From the NCBI GenBank assembly GCA_019323515.1, contig JAHWHG010000007.1, positions 167,749-231,748 on the forward strand: a DNA stretch of 64,000 bases. Direction: 5' to 3'. The notes under the pieces were generated by a model. The model made no database searches. It saw nothing but the letters and a program-made list of their open reading frames with translations, and had not been told where the DNA came from. The stretch is from Candidatus Woesearchaeota archaeon. GTDB taxonomy: Archaea > Nanobdellota > Nanobdellia > Woesearchaeales > JAHWHD01. This document shows positions 33,739 through 43,800 of this stretch, piece after piece. The first letter of the stretch is position 1. The number at the start of each line of letters is the position of its first letter. Made by a program: the position numbers and the translations under genes.

Positions 33739-34830
33739 TCAGGGAACTTTACCTTCTTTCTCCCCTAGTTCTTTACTAAGTTCTCTGCCATAATTACTAT
33801 TCATCAAAGACTCAAACTCTTCTTTTATAAACTCAGCAGGAGACTTAAGATACTTAACACTCGGCTTCAAAGAAATCCTATGTGCTAAAACAGAAACCAA
33901 CACGTCCTTAACATCACTGAAAACAACAGATTTCCTATTATTCAAAAGTGCATTGCTCTGGCTCCTGTCATAAAGTCCAAGTGATGCCCTAACTGAGGGC
34001 TTTTTTTCTAAATCCTTGCTCTCCCTCAACAACCTAACAAAGTATACTATAAAATCCAAAAGATTTTCAGGCATATTTACTAAATCCTGTCCATTTTTAA
34101 TAACTATTTCCTTTTCAATATCAATACTCTCAGGGTAACCCATGTAAACAACATCAAATCTATCAAGTAGCACATCAGAAAGTTTTTCAGTTGAAGAATC
34201 CTCAGGGTTCATAGTAGCTATGAATATAAAGTCTGAAGGGATATCAACATCATAACTTCCTATCGTAGCCTTACGTTCCTGCAGAACCTGTAACAAAGCA
34301 TTCTGAAGCTTCTCAGGACATCTGTTAAGTTCATCAAAAAATAGTATCCCATTATTCGCTTTAAAAATCTTGCCAGGAGTAAAAGCCTCAAAACTTAAAG
34401 GTCCAAACTTAAGGGCCTTAATTGGATCAATATCGCCTATAAGATCCTCAACTGTAAGGTCTGGACTACCCTGTACCCTTACAAACCTCTGAGAACCACT
34501 CACTTTAACTTTCTTCAAGTTCTTATGCAACTTACACTCAGGACATACAGGGTTTGATGCTAGACAATGAAAGTTACAACCCTCAACAACCTCAACATCA
34601 GGTAAAATACTTGAAAGGTTACGTGCAAGGGTAGTCTTCCCAACACCCGGAGGACCTACTATTATAATATGCCTATCCACCAACAAGGCAGACTTTACTT
34701 GTTCCTTAACAAGGTTTTGCCCAATTATATTATTAAAAACGTCCTTTCCTATTAGGAAGATTTTCAATTTATCAGTCATGTTAGATTTAGGATTAAGTTT
34801 AGGGTCCAGTTTTGATTTAGATTTTGCCAT
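33739..34830 (-). CDS. MoxR-family AAA+ ATPase
   Basis: A 363-residue AAA+ ATPase with IIGQNLVKEQVKSALLVDRHIIIVGPPGVGKTT (Walker A). A four-Cys stretch NFHCLASNPVCPECKLH could bind zinc and is an insertion seen in archaeal MoxR-type and Mg-chelatase-like proteins. GILFFDELNRCP is Walker B, and ATMNPEDSSTEKLSDVLLDRFD is sensor 1 and Arg finger. The ATG at 34830 is used: a TATA-like TTTATAAA (about 34856-34863) lies about 28 bases upstream, which fits a leaderless start. The open frame extends past this only to a TTG. It is paired with the VWA gene. Confidence 0.86.
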   Translation of the reverse strand: MAKSKSKLDPKLNPKSNMTDKLKIFLIGKDVFNNIIGQNLVKEQVKSALLVDRHIIIVGPPGVGKTTLARNLSSILPDVEVVEGCNFHCLASNPVCPECKLHKNLKKVKVSGSQRFVRVQGSPDLTVEDLIGDIDPIKALKFGPLSFEAFTPGKIFKANNGILFFDELNRCPEKLQNALLQVLQERKATIGSYDVDIPSDFIFIATMNPEDSSTEKLSDVLLDRFDVVYMGYPESIDIEKEIVIKNGQDLVNMPENLLDFIVYFVRLLRESKDLEKKPSVRASLGLYDRSQSNALLNNRKSVVFSDVKDVLVSVLAHRISLKPSVKYLKSPAEFIKEEFESLMNSNYGRELSKELGEKEGKVP

Positions 34831-34992
34831 GGTAAACCATATTGTATGCCAAGGATTTATAAAGGTTATGTACGAAAATTTACTCGACAAATACAAGAAT
34901 ACAAAAATTTATAAAGCTAAACATCTTAATAATTTATAGGAAACACTGATTCTAACAGCAATTCTAATAATTCCTTACTACAATACAATAAA

Positions 34993-35004
34993 ACATATAT
35001 AATA
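34993..35004 (+). promoter_or_regulatory. TATA box for the 56-residue ORF
   Basis: CATATATAATAA lies about 26 bases before the ATG at 35024, the spacing expected for a leaderless archaeal transcript. Confidence 0.4.
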
Positions 35005-35023
35005 ATAGGACATCCAACGTATC

Positions 35024-35194
35024 ATGCCACAAAAAGAATACAAAATCACAAGACAGATTGTATACTTAAGCAAAGAAGATAGAAAATTAGTACGACAAAT
35101 AATAAAATGGCTAAAGTTCTTTCCAATTATGTATCTGGTGTTATGGATATTGATGTGCCTTACTTTATTCTCACTTATGTGGATCCTGTTCTAA
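35024..35194 (+). CDS. 56-residue membrane microprotein
   Basis: A short frame of 56 residues. The N-terminal half is basic and polar (MPQKEYKITRQIVY, EDRKLVRQIIKWLK); the C-terminal half is one hydrophobic segment (IMYLVLWILMCLTLFSLMWILF). This suggests a single-span protein with a cytosolic basic face. No family is recognised. Support comes from the TATA box at leaderless distance and from the fact that it fills the only long gap in the region, ending four bases before the convergent phasin-like gene. No ribosome site is seen, as expected if leaderless. Confidence 0.5.
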   Translation: MPQKEYKITRQIVYLSKEDRKLVRQIIKWLKFFPIMYLVLWILMCLTLFSLMWILF

Positions 35195-35198
35195 AGAC

Positions 35199-35555
35199 TT
35201 ACTTTTTCTTTTTCCTTGCTTTAGCTTTTCTATGGACCTTTCTTGCTTTTTTCTTTGCAACCTTTCTCTTTATTTTCTTCTTAGCTTTATTCTTGACCTT
35301 TTTCTTCACGATCTTAGCTTTCCCATAAGCTTTCTTCAGTGCTTTCTTTACCTCAACATCAACCATAGACATTACTTTTTTCTCAGCTTTCTTTGCTTCA
35401 GCAATTATATTGCTAGCCAACTTCTTACCTTCAGCAACATTCATATAACCCTCGTTCTGAAGCCTTGCTATAGCCTTCTCTGCTTTCTCTTTAGTCAAAG
35501 CACCAAAACCAATACCAACCAAAACAGTCTTTTTAATTAAATCTCTTTTTTTCAT
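35199..35555 (-). CDS. Phasin-like protein with lysine-rich histone-like tail
   Basis: A 118-residue protein. The N-terminal half (about 1-75) is a helical phasin/PhaF-like region (LIKKTVLVGIGFGALTKEKAEKAI, EGKKLASNIIAEAKKAEKK). The C-terminal 45 residues are almost only Lys, Arg, Ala and Val, as in histone H1-like or AlgP/PhaF tails. A strong AGAGGTGAT ribosome site precedes the ATG. The UbiB-like gene lies directly upstream with four bases between. A nucleoid-, ribosome- or membrane-associated role is possible. PhaF-type proteins tie storage granules to DNA, but no storage gene is seen here. Confidence 0.7.
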   Translation of the reverse strand: MKKRDLIKKTVLVGIGFGALTKEKAEKAIARLQNEGYMNVAEGKKLASNIIAEAKKAEKKVMSMVDVEVKKALKKAYGKAKIVKKKVKNKAKKKIKRKVAKKKARKVHRKAKARKKKK

Positions 35556-35559
35556 TTAA

Positions 35560-37230
35560 TCACCTCTTAACAAAAATTGTCCTTATCAAAACCCAAATCC
35601 CAAAAATTGCAGCAATACAAAAACCAATCGTTGGGATTAATGGAAGACCATACGCAACCGGTTGATCAGGCACTTGTAGAACTAAAGCTGAACCAACCAC
35701 CATAGCTGCACAAATCATGCCAATTGCAAGATTTCCTGATGACTTCTCCATCTCAAGAGTCAGATTCTTAACATCAGCATCCTCAATATCTACCCCAATC
35801 TTACCCCTACTTAGAATATCTAATAACTTAGTTGTTTTATCAGGGACAGATGAAAAAAGATTAGCATAAGCCTCGATATCACTCTTAACTTTCCTTTTAA
35901 TAGATTTCAAGCTATATTGTTTACGTATGATTTGTTTAATCCTAGGCCTAGCCAAACTAACTAATTTATAATCTGGACTATACTTTAGCGCAAGACCCTC
36001 AAGAGTAATAAGCGTTTTTCCAAACAAAACATAATCAACAGGTACGTGGATGCTATACTTAGAAGCAAGATGAATTGCATTCTCGATAATCAGGCTTATC
36101 TCAACATCCCTTATGTTAGTGAAGGCAATCGGCTGAAATAAATCTCGAACTTCCTCTCTAAATCTGTGCATGTCAACATCATGCGACATTCCAAATTGCT
36201 CAAAAACTTTAACAGCCCTATCTGGATCATTATTGATTATACTTAACAAGAAATCCAAAGAATTTCTTCTAAGCTTCTCATCAAAATAACCAACAATTCC
36301 AAAATCCAGAAGTGCAATCTTACCATTCTTAAGCAGCAGTATATTCCCCGGATGAGGATCAGCATGAAAAAAACCATCTTCAAATATCTGTTTAAGTATA
36401 ACGCCAAACCCATTTGTAATATACTTCTTAACATTCTTGTAACGTTTCTTAACAAAGTTTACATCACTTAAAGGAACTCCGGCTATGAAATCCATTACAA
36501 TTATACTATCAGTCACATACTCACGATAAATCTTAGGCACAACGACATCAGGATAACTCCTACAATTCTTCCTAAATCTCTCAGCATTAGCTGCCTCAAC
36601 TCTTAACCTAAGCTCTTTCAGAGTCCATTTCTCAAATTCATCGACAACGCGCGGAATATGAAACATCTTAAGTTCATCAAAGTTTTCCTCTAAAAGCTTA
36701 GCAACAACTTTCATAAGCTTTATGTCAAGAGCCATTATCTCATCAACACCAGGCCTCTTGACCTTAACAGCAACAACCTTTCCATTCTTTAGGACAGCCT
36801 TATGGACTTGAGCAATGGATGCAGAAGCAACAGGCTTCTTATCAAAGGAGTTAAAAATGTCCCGAATAGGTTTCCCAAGTTCTCTTTTTATAATTTCATC
36901 AACTTGACTGAAAGAAAAACTAGGGACCTTATCCTGCATCTTTTCAAACTCAAGAACATAATCATAAGGTATCAAATCAGGTCTTAAGGAAAGAATCTGA
37001 CCAAACTTTACAAAAGTCGGACCAAGTCTCTCAAAAGCTCTCCTCAATCTAACTGCAGTATTATTACTTCTCTTATACACCTTAAGTTGGATCTTCCTAT
37101 GAAAAGGCAAATGTTTGCTAAGCTTAATAGCATCAATAAAGTAACCAAAACCTTCCTCTAAGAAAACAACTAATATCTCCTCAAGTCTTTTCAAATCTCT
37201 AAAATTACGGATAACGCTATTTACAGACAT
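35560..37230 (-). CDS. ABC1/UbiB-family atypical kinase
   Basis: A 556-residue UbiB/ADCK-type protein. It has RPDLIPYDYVLEFEKMQDKVP, the family KxGQ-like signature FGQILSLRPD, PVASASIAQVHKAVLKNGKVVAVKVKRPGV (the Ala-rich loop and Lys), DFIAGVPLSD, FHADPHPGN and LLDFGIVGYF. The C-terminus has two hydrophobic helices (NLAIGMICAAMVVGSALVL and the last span) that anchor it in the membrane. Bacterial and mitochondrial members support quinone or lipid metabolism; quinone synthesis is not evident here. The ATG at 37230 follows AGAGGTTGA. The operon continues into the phasin-like gene. Confidence 0.88.
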   Translation of the reverse strand: MSVNSVIRNFRDLKRLEEILVVFLEEGFGYFIDAIKLSKHLPFHRKIQLKVYKRSNNTAVRLRRAFERLGPTFVKFGQILSLRPDLIPYDYVLEFEKMQDKVPSFSFSQVDEIIKRELGKPIRDIFNSFDKKPVASASIAQVHKAVLKNGKVVAVKVKRPGVDEIMALDIKLMKVVAKLLEENFDELKMFHIPRVVDEFEKWTLKELRLRVEAANAERFRKNCRSYPDVVVPKIYREYVTDSIIVMDFIAGVPLSDVNFVKKRYKNVKKYITNGFGVILKQIFEDGFFHADPHPGNILLLKNGKIALLDFGIVGYFDEKLRRNSLDFLLSIINNDPDRAVKVFEQFGMSHDVDMHRFREEVRDLFQPIAFTNIRDVEISLIIENAIHLASKYSIHVPVDYVLFGKTLITLEGLALKYSPDYKLVSLARPRIKQIIRKQYSLKSIKRKVKSDIEAYANLFSSVPDKTTKLLDILSRGKIGVDIEDADVKNLTLEMEKSSGNLAIGMICAAMVVGSALVLQVPDQPVAYGLPLIPTIGFCIAAIFGIWVLIRTIFVKR

Positions 37231-37363
37231 ATTCAACCTCTTTTACATTGAAAAATATGCATTCACATTTATAAAGGTTACGAGTTTATCTGGCGGAATC
37301 TACCAATAATTCAAATATGATTACTAATAGAAAAGCAGGGCTTAAGAAACTAATTAAACAAAA

Positions 37364-37373
37364 GCTTTTTAAA
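37364..37373 (+). promoter_or_regulatory. TATA box of topA
   Basis: CTTTTTAAAG is centred about 28 bases before the topA ATG, so the transcript probably starts at or next to the initiation codon. Confidence 0.4.
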
Positions 37374-37396
37374 GTAACCAGCAAATTTTAAAAAAA

Positions 37397-39589
37397 ATGT
37401 CTTATGAACTAATTATTACAGAGAAACCAAAAGCAGCAAATAAGATTGCAACAGCACTTGCTGATGGAAAGCCAATCAAAAAATCAATAAACAATGTACC
37501 TTACTATGTCTTGACCCACAATAAAAAGAACATTGTCGTGGCGTGCGCAGTAGGTCACCTCTATGGGTTAACACAGAAAGGTGAAAAAAGAGTTATCCCA
37601 ATATTTGAAGTCGAATGGAAACCTACTGCTGATATTTCCAAGAGCTCTAAATTCTCAAAAAAATACCTTAATGTTATCAAGAAACTATGCAAGGACGCAT
37701 CTGAGTTCACAGTTGCAACAGACTATGACATCGAAGGAGAGGTCATAGGGTTAAATGTGATAAGGTTTGCATGCAAGAAAAAAGATGCAAGGAGGATGAA
37801 ATTCTCTACACTAACAAAACCTGATCTTATGAAATCATATGAAAATGTTTCAAAACATCTTGACTGGGGCCAGGCACATGCAGGCGAGACTAGACATATT
37901 CTTGACTGGTACTATGGTATTAACACAAGTCGTGCTTTAATGCGAGCAATCAAGGCTGCAGGGATGTTTAAACTTATGTCAACTGGAAGGGTCCAAGGCC
38001 CAGCACTAAAATTGTTAGTTGATCGAGAAAAAGAAATACAAGCATTTAAATCCACACCATATTGGCAGATTGAATTAAAAGGCAAAATAAAGAAAGACAA
38101 TATTTCAGCATGGCATGAAAAGGACAAGTTCTGGAAAAAAGAGGAAGCACAAGAGATATTGAAAAAAACAAAAGGAAAACCTGCTGTTATTGACAAGGTT
38201 CAAAAGAGCACAATAAAACAGAAGCCGCCACATCCATTTGATTTGACAAGTATGCAGATAGAGGCACATAAATGCCTTAGAATATCCCCTAAAGAGACAC
38301 TAGCTCTTGCACAGGAGCTTTACACATCAGGATACATTTCATATCCTAGAACTTCATCACAACAGTTACCACCAGCAATAGGTTTCAAGAGCATCCTCAA
38401 TTCATTATCAAAAAACTCAAATTATAAACAACTTTGTGCAAAACTTCTAAAAAAGACTACACTTGCCCCTAACAATGGGAAAAAGACAGATGCAGCACAC
38501 CCCGCAATTTATCCAACTGGCGTACTCCCGAAAGTATTGAAGGATAAGGAGGCTAAACTTTATGATCTCATTGTAAGAAGGTTCCTTGCAACCTTTGGCG
38601 AGGACGCTACAAGAGAGACAATGAAGATATTTATTGACATCAATAAAGAGATGTTTATTGCAAAGGGTACAAGGACAGTAGAGAGGGGCTGGCACGAATT
38701 CTATGGGAAGTATACTATGTTAAAGGAAGAGGAACTGCCTGAGGTAAACAAAGGGGACATTGTTGATGTTGAAAAGATCCTTATGCATGACAAAGAGACC
38801 CAGCCACCAAAAAGATACACAGAATCATCGATAATAAAAGAACTAGAAAAAAGGAACTTAGGCACAAAAGCGACAAGAGCAACAATTATCGATACTCTGT
38901 TTAATAGGGGCTATACAGAAGGAAAGCCAATTAAAGTAACAGAGTTAGGCATAAAAACAAGCGATACCCTTACGAAATATTCACCTACCATTGTTGATGA
39001 AGAACTTACAAGGAATTTCGAAACAGAAATGGAAAATATAAGAGAAAATAAATCAACTCCAGAAAAAGTTCTTGAGAAGGCAAAAAAAGCAATTACAACA
39101 ATAATGGACGATTTCAAGAAACATCTTAAAGAAATTGGGAAAAATTTAATGGAAGCACAGATAGAGACAAGGGAGGAACAAAGCCATATTGGGCAATGCC
39201 CTGTATGCAAGGAAGGAACACTCCAGATAAGAAAAGGCAAGTTCGGGATGTTCATTGCATGTAATCGGTATCCTGATTGCAAAACAACATTCAGCCTCCC
39301 TTCAGGAGCACTGATAAAAGGCACTGACAAAATATGTGAACATTGTGGCTACCCTTTGATCATGGTCATAAGAAAAGGCAAGAAACCACAAGAAATCTGC
39401 TTCAACCTAAAATGCCCTTCTAAGACACTTACAAAAGAAGAGAAAAAAGAGGTTAAAGAGATAGAATCTGGGAAACTTGAAAAGAAATGCCCTAAGTGCG
39501 GCTCTGATTTAGTTGTTAGAAGCTCGATTTATGGGAAATTCCTTGGATGTTCGAAGTACCCTAAATGCAGATATACAGAAAAATTATAA
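37397..39589 (+). CDS. topA: DNA topoisomerase I (type IA)
   Basis: Relaxes negative supercoils. The 730-residue protein starts with the Toprim domain (ELIITEKPKAANKIATAL, later TDYDIEGEVIG with the metal-binding acidic triad). The catalytic tyrosine sits in GYISYPRTSSQQLP at residue 316. The decatenation loop and gate domains follow, with EDATRE and a KRNLGTKATRATIIDTLFNRGY segment. Three C-terminal zinc ribbons (CPVC...CNRYPDC, CEHC...LKCP, CPKC...CSKYPKC) bind DNA. There is no helicase domain, so it is not reverse gyrase, consistent with a non-hyperthermophile. Confidence 0.94.
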   Translation: MSYELIITEKPKAANKIATALADGKPIKKSINNVPYYVLTHNKKNIVVACAVGHLYGLTQKGEKRVIPIFEVEWKPTADISKSSKFSKKYLNVIKKLCKDASEFTVATDYDIEGEVIGLNVIRFACKKKDARRMKFSTLTKPDLMKSYENVSKHLDWGQAHAGETRHILDWYYGINTSRALMRAIKAAGMFKLMSTGRVQGPALKLLVDREKEIQAFKSTPYWQIELKGKIKKDNISAWHEKDKFWKKEEAQEILKKTKGKPAVIDKVQKSTIKQKPPHPFDLTSMQIEAHKCLRISPKETLALAQELYTSGYISYPRTSSQQLPPAIGFKSILNSLSKNSNYKQLCAKLLKKTTLAPNNGKKTDAAHPAIYPTGVLPKVLKDKEAKLYDLIVRRFLATFGEDATRETMKIFIDINKEMFIAKGTRTVERGWHEFYGKYTMLKEEELPEVNKGDIVDVEKILMHDKETQPPKRYTESSIIKELEKRNLGTKATRATIIDTLFNRGYTEGKPIKVTELGIKTSDTLTKYSPTIVDEELTRNFETEMENIRENKSTPEKVLEKAKKAITTIMDDFKKHLKEIGKNLMEAQIETREEQSHIGQCPVCKEGTLQIRKGKFGMFIACNRYPDCKTTFSLPSGALIKGTDKICEHCGYPLIMVIRKGKKPQEICFNLKCPSKTLTKEEKKEVKEIESGKLEKKCPKCGSDLVVRSSIYGKFLGCSKYPKCRYTEKL

Positions 39590-39627
39590 AGAATACCTAC
39601 CTTTAAGTTTTTTATATTAAATTTATA

Positions 39628-40866
39628 TCAGATTAATCGTATACTATTGACCTTCTCTTTCAGATAGCTATCCTTGATCAAAAATTTAATTAAGTCGCTC
39701 GGATTCTTGTAAGCCCTTTTAACAATTGCAAAAATCCTTGAACCTTCAACTATAGTTTCTTTATGTTTAATTAAGAATTTCTTAATATGCTGCTCTGAAG
39801 AAAACACTAAAGGTCCTGGGTGTTTCTTGTAAGAGGGTAATTGCTTAGGATAAATAAGATACCAAAAATAAACGTGATCATTCCATTCCCATCCTGAATC
39901 AAGTACAGAAAATTCAGCCATCTCAATTTGCTTCCTGATATAATTAAACGCTTTAAGTATCTTACTTCCTACAATATCATCTTTACCTTCTAAAGGTTTA
40001 ATCTTCAGGAAAACTGATTCAACTCCAAATTTTCTTGCCCTACCCCTAAGTAAATTCAAGGAAAAAACAGGTTTAGTAAAAAAATCCTTCGAAGGAGCAT
40101 ACATGAACTTACGAGCAACATGTATAAACTTGCAGAAAGTTTCAAGGTTCAACGCTGCTGCAGCATTCCTATCTTTCTGCACAGGATCAATAACAATTAA
40201 TGGACTAAGTATCTTAGCAGCATTAAGCTTTGAAAATACTTGCTGCTTGTTCTTATAATGATTAGCAATATCAATTACCATCTTTGGTTTCCAGTTACTG
40301 ACTGCCTTCAGCATCTTAACAAATCCACCATAATGGATCACAAGTATCTCAAGCATATAACCTGAAAAACCATTAATGTATGATTCAGCACCATATACAC
40401 CCTGTGCTTTACAGAACCTCTTAGCTAGCATTACATCATCTGCTAAAGTTTTAATATTTTTCTTGACCCACATTGCATGTAGAGGGCTTACATCTGTAAC
40501 ATTAACTGCTTGTGCTGCGTTAGCTATCCTCAAGACAGGAACAACCTCAACTTTCAGATTTTTATACTTAAACTGATAATAATCTCTACTACCATGAACT
40601 AATTGACACTTAAAGTTCTTTAATGCTTTCCCTAATATTTTAGATAAATCCTTATCTTTATACTCCAAATCAAATCTGACAAAGATATCTACATCAAAAT
40701 CACCTTTAAGATTAGTGCCCTTTGCAAGCGAGCCACCTAAGACAGGTTCGGCATTAATCTTTAATTTAATCAGTTCTTTTCTAATTAAAGCTACAATAGA
40801 ATCAGCTTTTTCCACCAATCCTTTTCCAGGAACTATTTGTTTTATTACGGAATCAATGAATTTCAA
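39628..40866 (-). CDS. cca: CCA tRNA nucleotidyltransferase, archaeal class I
   Basis: Adds CCA to tRNA 3' ends. The nucleotidyltransferase motif GGSLAKGTNLKGDFDVDIFVRF holds the two catalytic aspartates. KVEVVPVLRI is the third carboxylate strand, and GYMLEILVIHYGGF and the C-terminal tail-recognition domain follow, giving normal class I length. No ATG is available at the N-terminus. A TTG at 40866 lies seven bases after AGAGGT and is the best start; another TTG at 40872 would be too close. It comes twelve bases after the giant surface gene, unrelated in function. Confidence 0.9.
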   Translation of the reverse strand: MKFIDSVIKQIVPGKGLVEKADSIVALIRKELIKLKINAEPVLGGSLAKGTNLKGDFDVDIFVRFDLEYKDKDLSKILGKALKNFKCQLVHGSRDYYQFKYKNLKVEVVPVLRIANAAQAVNVTDVSPLHAMWVKKNIKTLADDVMLAKRFCKAQGVYGAESYINGFSGYMLEILVIHYGGFVKMLKAVSNWKPKMVIDIANHYKNKQQVFSKLNAAKILSPLIVIDPVQKDRNAAAALNLETFCKFIHVARKFMYAPSKDFFTKPVFSLNLLRGRARKFGVESVFLKIKPLEGKDDIVGSKILKAFNYIRKQIEMAEFSVLDSGWEWNDHVYFWYLIYPKQLPSYKKHPGPLVFSSEQHIKKFLIKHKETIVEGSRIFAIVKRAYKNPSDLIKFLIKDSYLKEKVNSIRLI

Positions 40867-40877
40867 AATCAAAACCT

Positions 40878-43800
40878 CTAAACTTTTTTATTTACCTGCT
40901 TGTAAAGACTCATTATGTCTTTGTAAACCAATCTTTTTGCCTTCTTAGGCATTTTATCATAAACAGCCCTTATTTTATTATAAATTTTCGAAGCTGCTGC
41001 ATAATCGTCTTTTGAGAGATAATTCTCAGCCTGATTAATAAACTTATGTGTATTGATTACATATTTTATAGATGTATCAAGTAATTCAATCTTCTTAAGA
41101 TACTTTACCTTATTCTTCTTAACCTTAGCATAAGCTGAATTAATTAAATTTCGTATCTCAATAGCTTCTTCTAACCTTCCTTTCCTTAACAATCTATAGC
41201 AGCGATAGATTAACCATAACAATTTAGTAAACGGTCTTGTAATAAGGAATATCAAGAGTGCAATTAAAACAGCACCCAAAGAAACAATATAAACAGTTAT
41301 AGGTATCTTAAATGGAACTTCTACTGGAGGTATAACAGGAGGTACAACCTCAGGCACTTCAATACAAGCCTTACAAGGACCACCACAATCAACTCCATCC
41401 TCATTATTATCCAAATATCTATTGTCACATCTTCCAGGATTTACACAGATTTTTTCAATGTTACAGACACCGACACAATCAGCATTGATACTACAGCTCT
41501 GACCCAAATCACAAGGAGTACAAGGTCCACCGCAATCAATGTCAGTTTCACCATCATCCTTAATTAAATTATCACAACTTACTTCATATTTACAATCCCT
41601 CCTCTCAACAGGCTTAACCAAACCAAATTTGCTTTCTTCATAGCAACCACTCACATCAACACATGTTCTCTCTTGCCAACCATTAGGCCCGCAAGGACTC
41701 CAGTCTGTACAATTCCAATGAGCAAAGCACCCACCAGGTCCACCGCCACGTCTAGGAGGAGTCACAGAAGGACATACACCACAATCCTGGCTACAAGTGT
41801 TACAATCTTCATTAGCATCACATGTACCATCACCACAATAACTTCCTTGTTTTATAGAAAATCCTGAGAAGCTTGTAACATTAACTATTAAAGTATTAGC
41901 ACTTAGATTTTGATCACTCGCTATCAAAACCCAACTACTTAAACATGTCTGACCAGTGAAATCCCAGTTATCACATTTATAAACTTCAAGAGTATTTTCA
42001 TAGGAATAATTCAAACCCGTATAGTTTAAGGTTATATTTGCACCAAATATCCCTAGAAAAGTGTTATTTAATCCATAAGTAACCAAGAAGCCTGGAGCAG
42101 GAGTGCTCAACCTATCCATCCCGAACTCATTAGGGTTATTCTGGTTTAATTCAATTCCTATAACATGAACAACAATACTACCATCAAAAGCCTCAACCAC
42201 CATATCATAAGTTGAATTTGCTAACCTTATTGAAGCATTTCCAGTAAAGGATTCAACCCTGATTACCTCAGTTGAATTAGGATAATAGAAAGTAGCAGTT
42301 ACTGGAACACCATTCAGACTAAAGTCAACAATTGTCAAGTTAAAGTAAAACTCCTCAGCAACCTCAAAGAAACTCTCAAGGGTTGCAATGTTGCTCTGAG
42401 TATCATTAGCATAGAACGTTACATTATACCAACCAGTAATGTTTGTAGTATAATTATTATCATTCTGGGATAAATACTTAGTCACACTAGAACCATTAGG
42501 CAATCCAATAACAGCCCAAATCTGACCTACTGCAACATTATCAGAAGCACTTGCATTAAGGAAAACATCGTCTCCATTTACAACAATTCTTGGAGTTATA
42601 TTAGTAAAGGTAAATGAAGGCGGAGTATAATCAGTCTTAATATATCTTGTCTCACTTACATTAAAGTTACTAGAACCATCAGTACAGTTTACATACCAAT
42701 AGACATCACCTTCCGGAACATTTGAATCAACAATAGTTGTCGCTGTATTATTCAAAGTAGTAGCATTCTGTCCTGCTATGTCATTATTGACATAAAGCTT
42801 ACAATCAAGTGTACTAGCATAATTATCAATTACATAGAACACAAAGCTCACAGTTGAACTCGTAGAGTCAGTATCATTTGCAGGTGAAGTAAGAGAAACA
42901 GTTGGAGCTAGTATATCAGCAACATTAAAATAGGTAGTTATTAAACTATTTAGGTTACCTGCACTGTCATTAGCAAGTATCTGAACATTATAAGTTCCAA
43001 TTATGCTAGTATTTGTAAAGTTAGCATAGTATAACCCTGTATTTGAACTATAAATCATCTCAACCAATTCAATAACAGAATCATAACTAATATTGGCAAA
43101 TACTTTATCAAGATTGTTATGATATGGATCAGTCACATTAACAGATAACTGAACTAAATCTCCTAAATTATAAGAAGTGCCTGCTGCTGGAATCAAATCA
43201 GCAACACTAGGAGCTTCTATATCATTTATAGTAAAGTAAGAACTTTGGGTATCATTCAGATTACCATTAGTATCGTTAGCTATTATAGTTATATTATATT
43301 GAGTAGGATAAGTAGTATTAGTAAAAGTATTCGTATAAACCCCATCAAGATTTGGATCAGTCAGCTCAATGACTTCATAAACTCCTCCATCCCAAGTTAT
43401 ATTAGCATATACTTTCGAGATACCTGTTTCATCAGTTACTGTAACACTTATCGGAACTGAAACAGCTTGCGCATAAGTTGCAGCAGAAGGACTAACACCA
43501 CTTACTGCAGGATATGATATATCATTAATCACAAAACTTGAAGTCTCAGTATTATTAAGATTACCTCTTGGGTCAGATGCAAATATACGCACATTATAAG
43601 TCCCTGCAGGATTAGAAGATGTTGTAGTGTAAGTATAGTACCAGGTATCACCAACTCCTGAAATCATTGTTTCATTAAACTTAGAACCATTTGAATACTC
43701 AATCTCCACAATTACACTTGACAGACCACTTACATCTGAAGCATTAAGAGTTATATTTGTAGTATCTCCTTGGTTAATAGGAGTTGGATATACTAAAATG

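Noticed and set aside
35107..35328. Plus-strand open frame of 73 codons rich in Phe and Leu
   Set aside because: Mostly antisense to the lysine-rich tail of the phasin-like gene; the Phe/Leu content is a by-product of Lys codons.
37397..39589. Reverse gyrase as a sign of hyperthermophily
   Set aside because: The protein is a plain type IA topoisomerase with zinc ribbons and no helicase domain.
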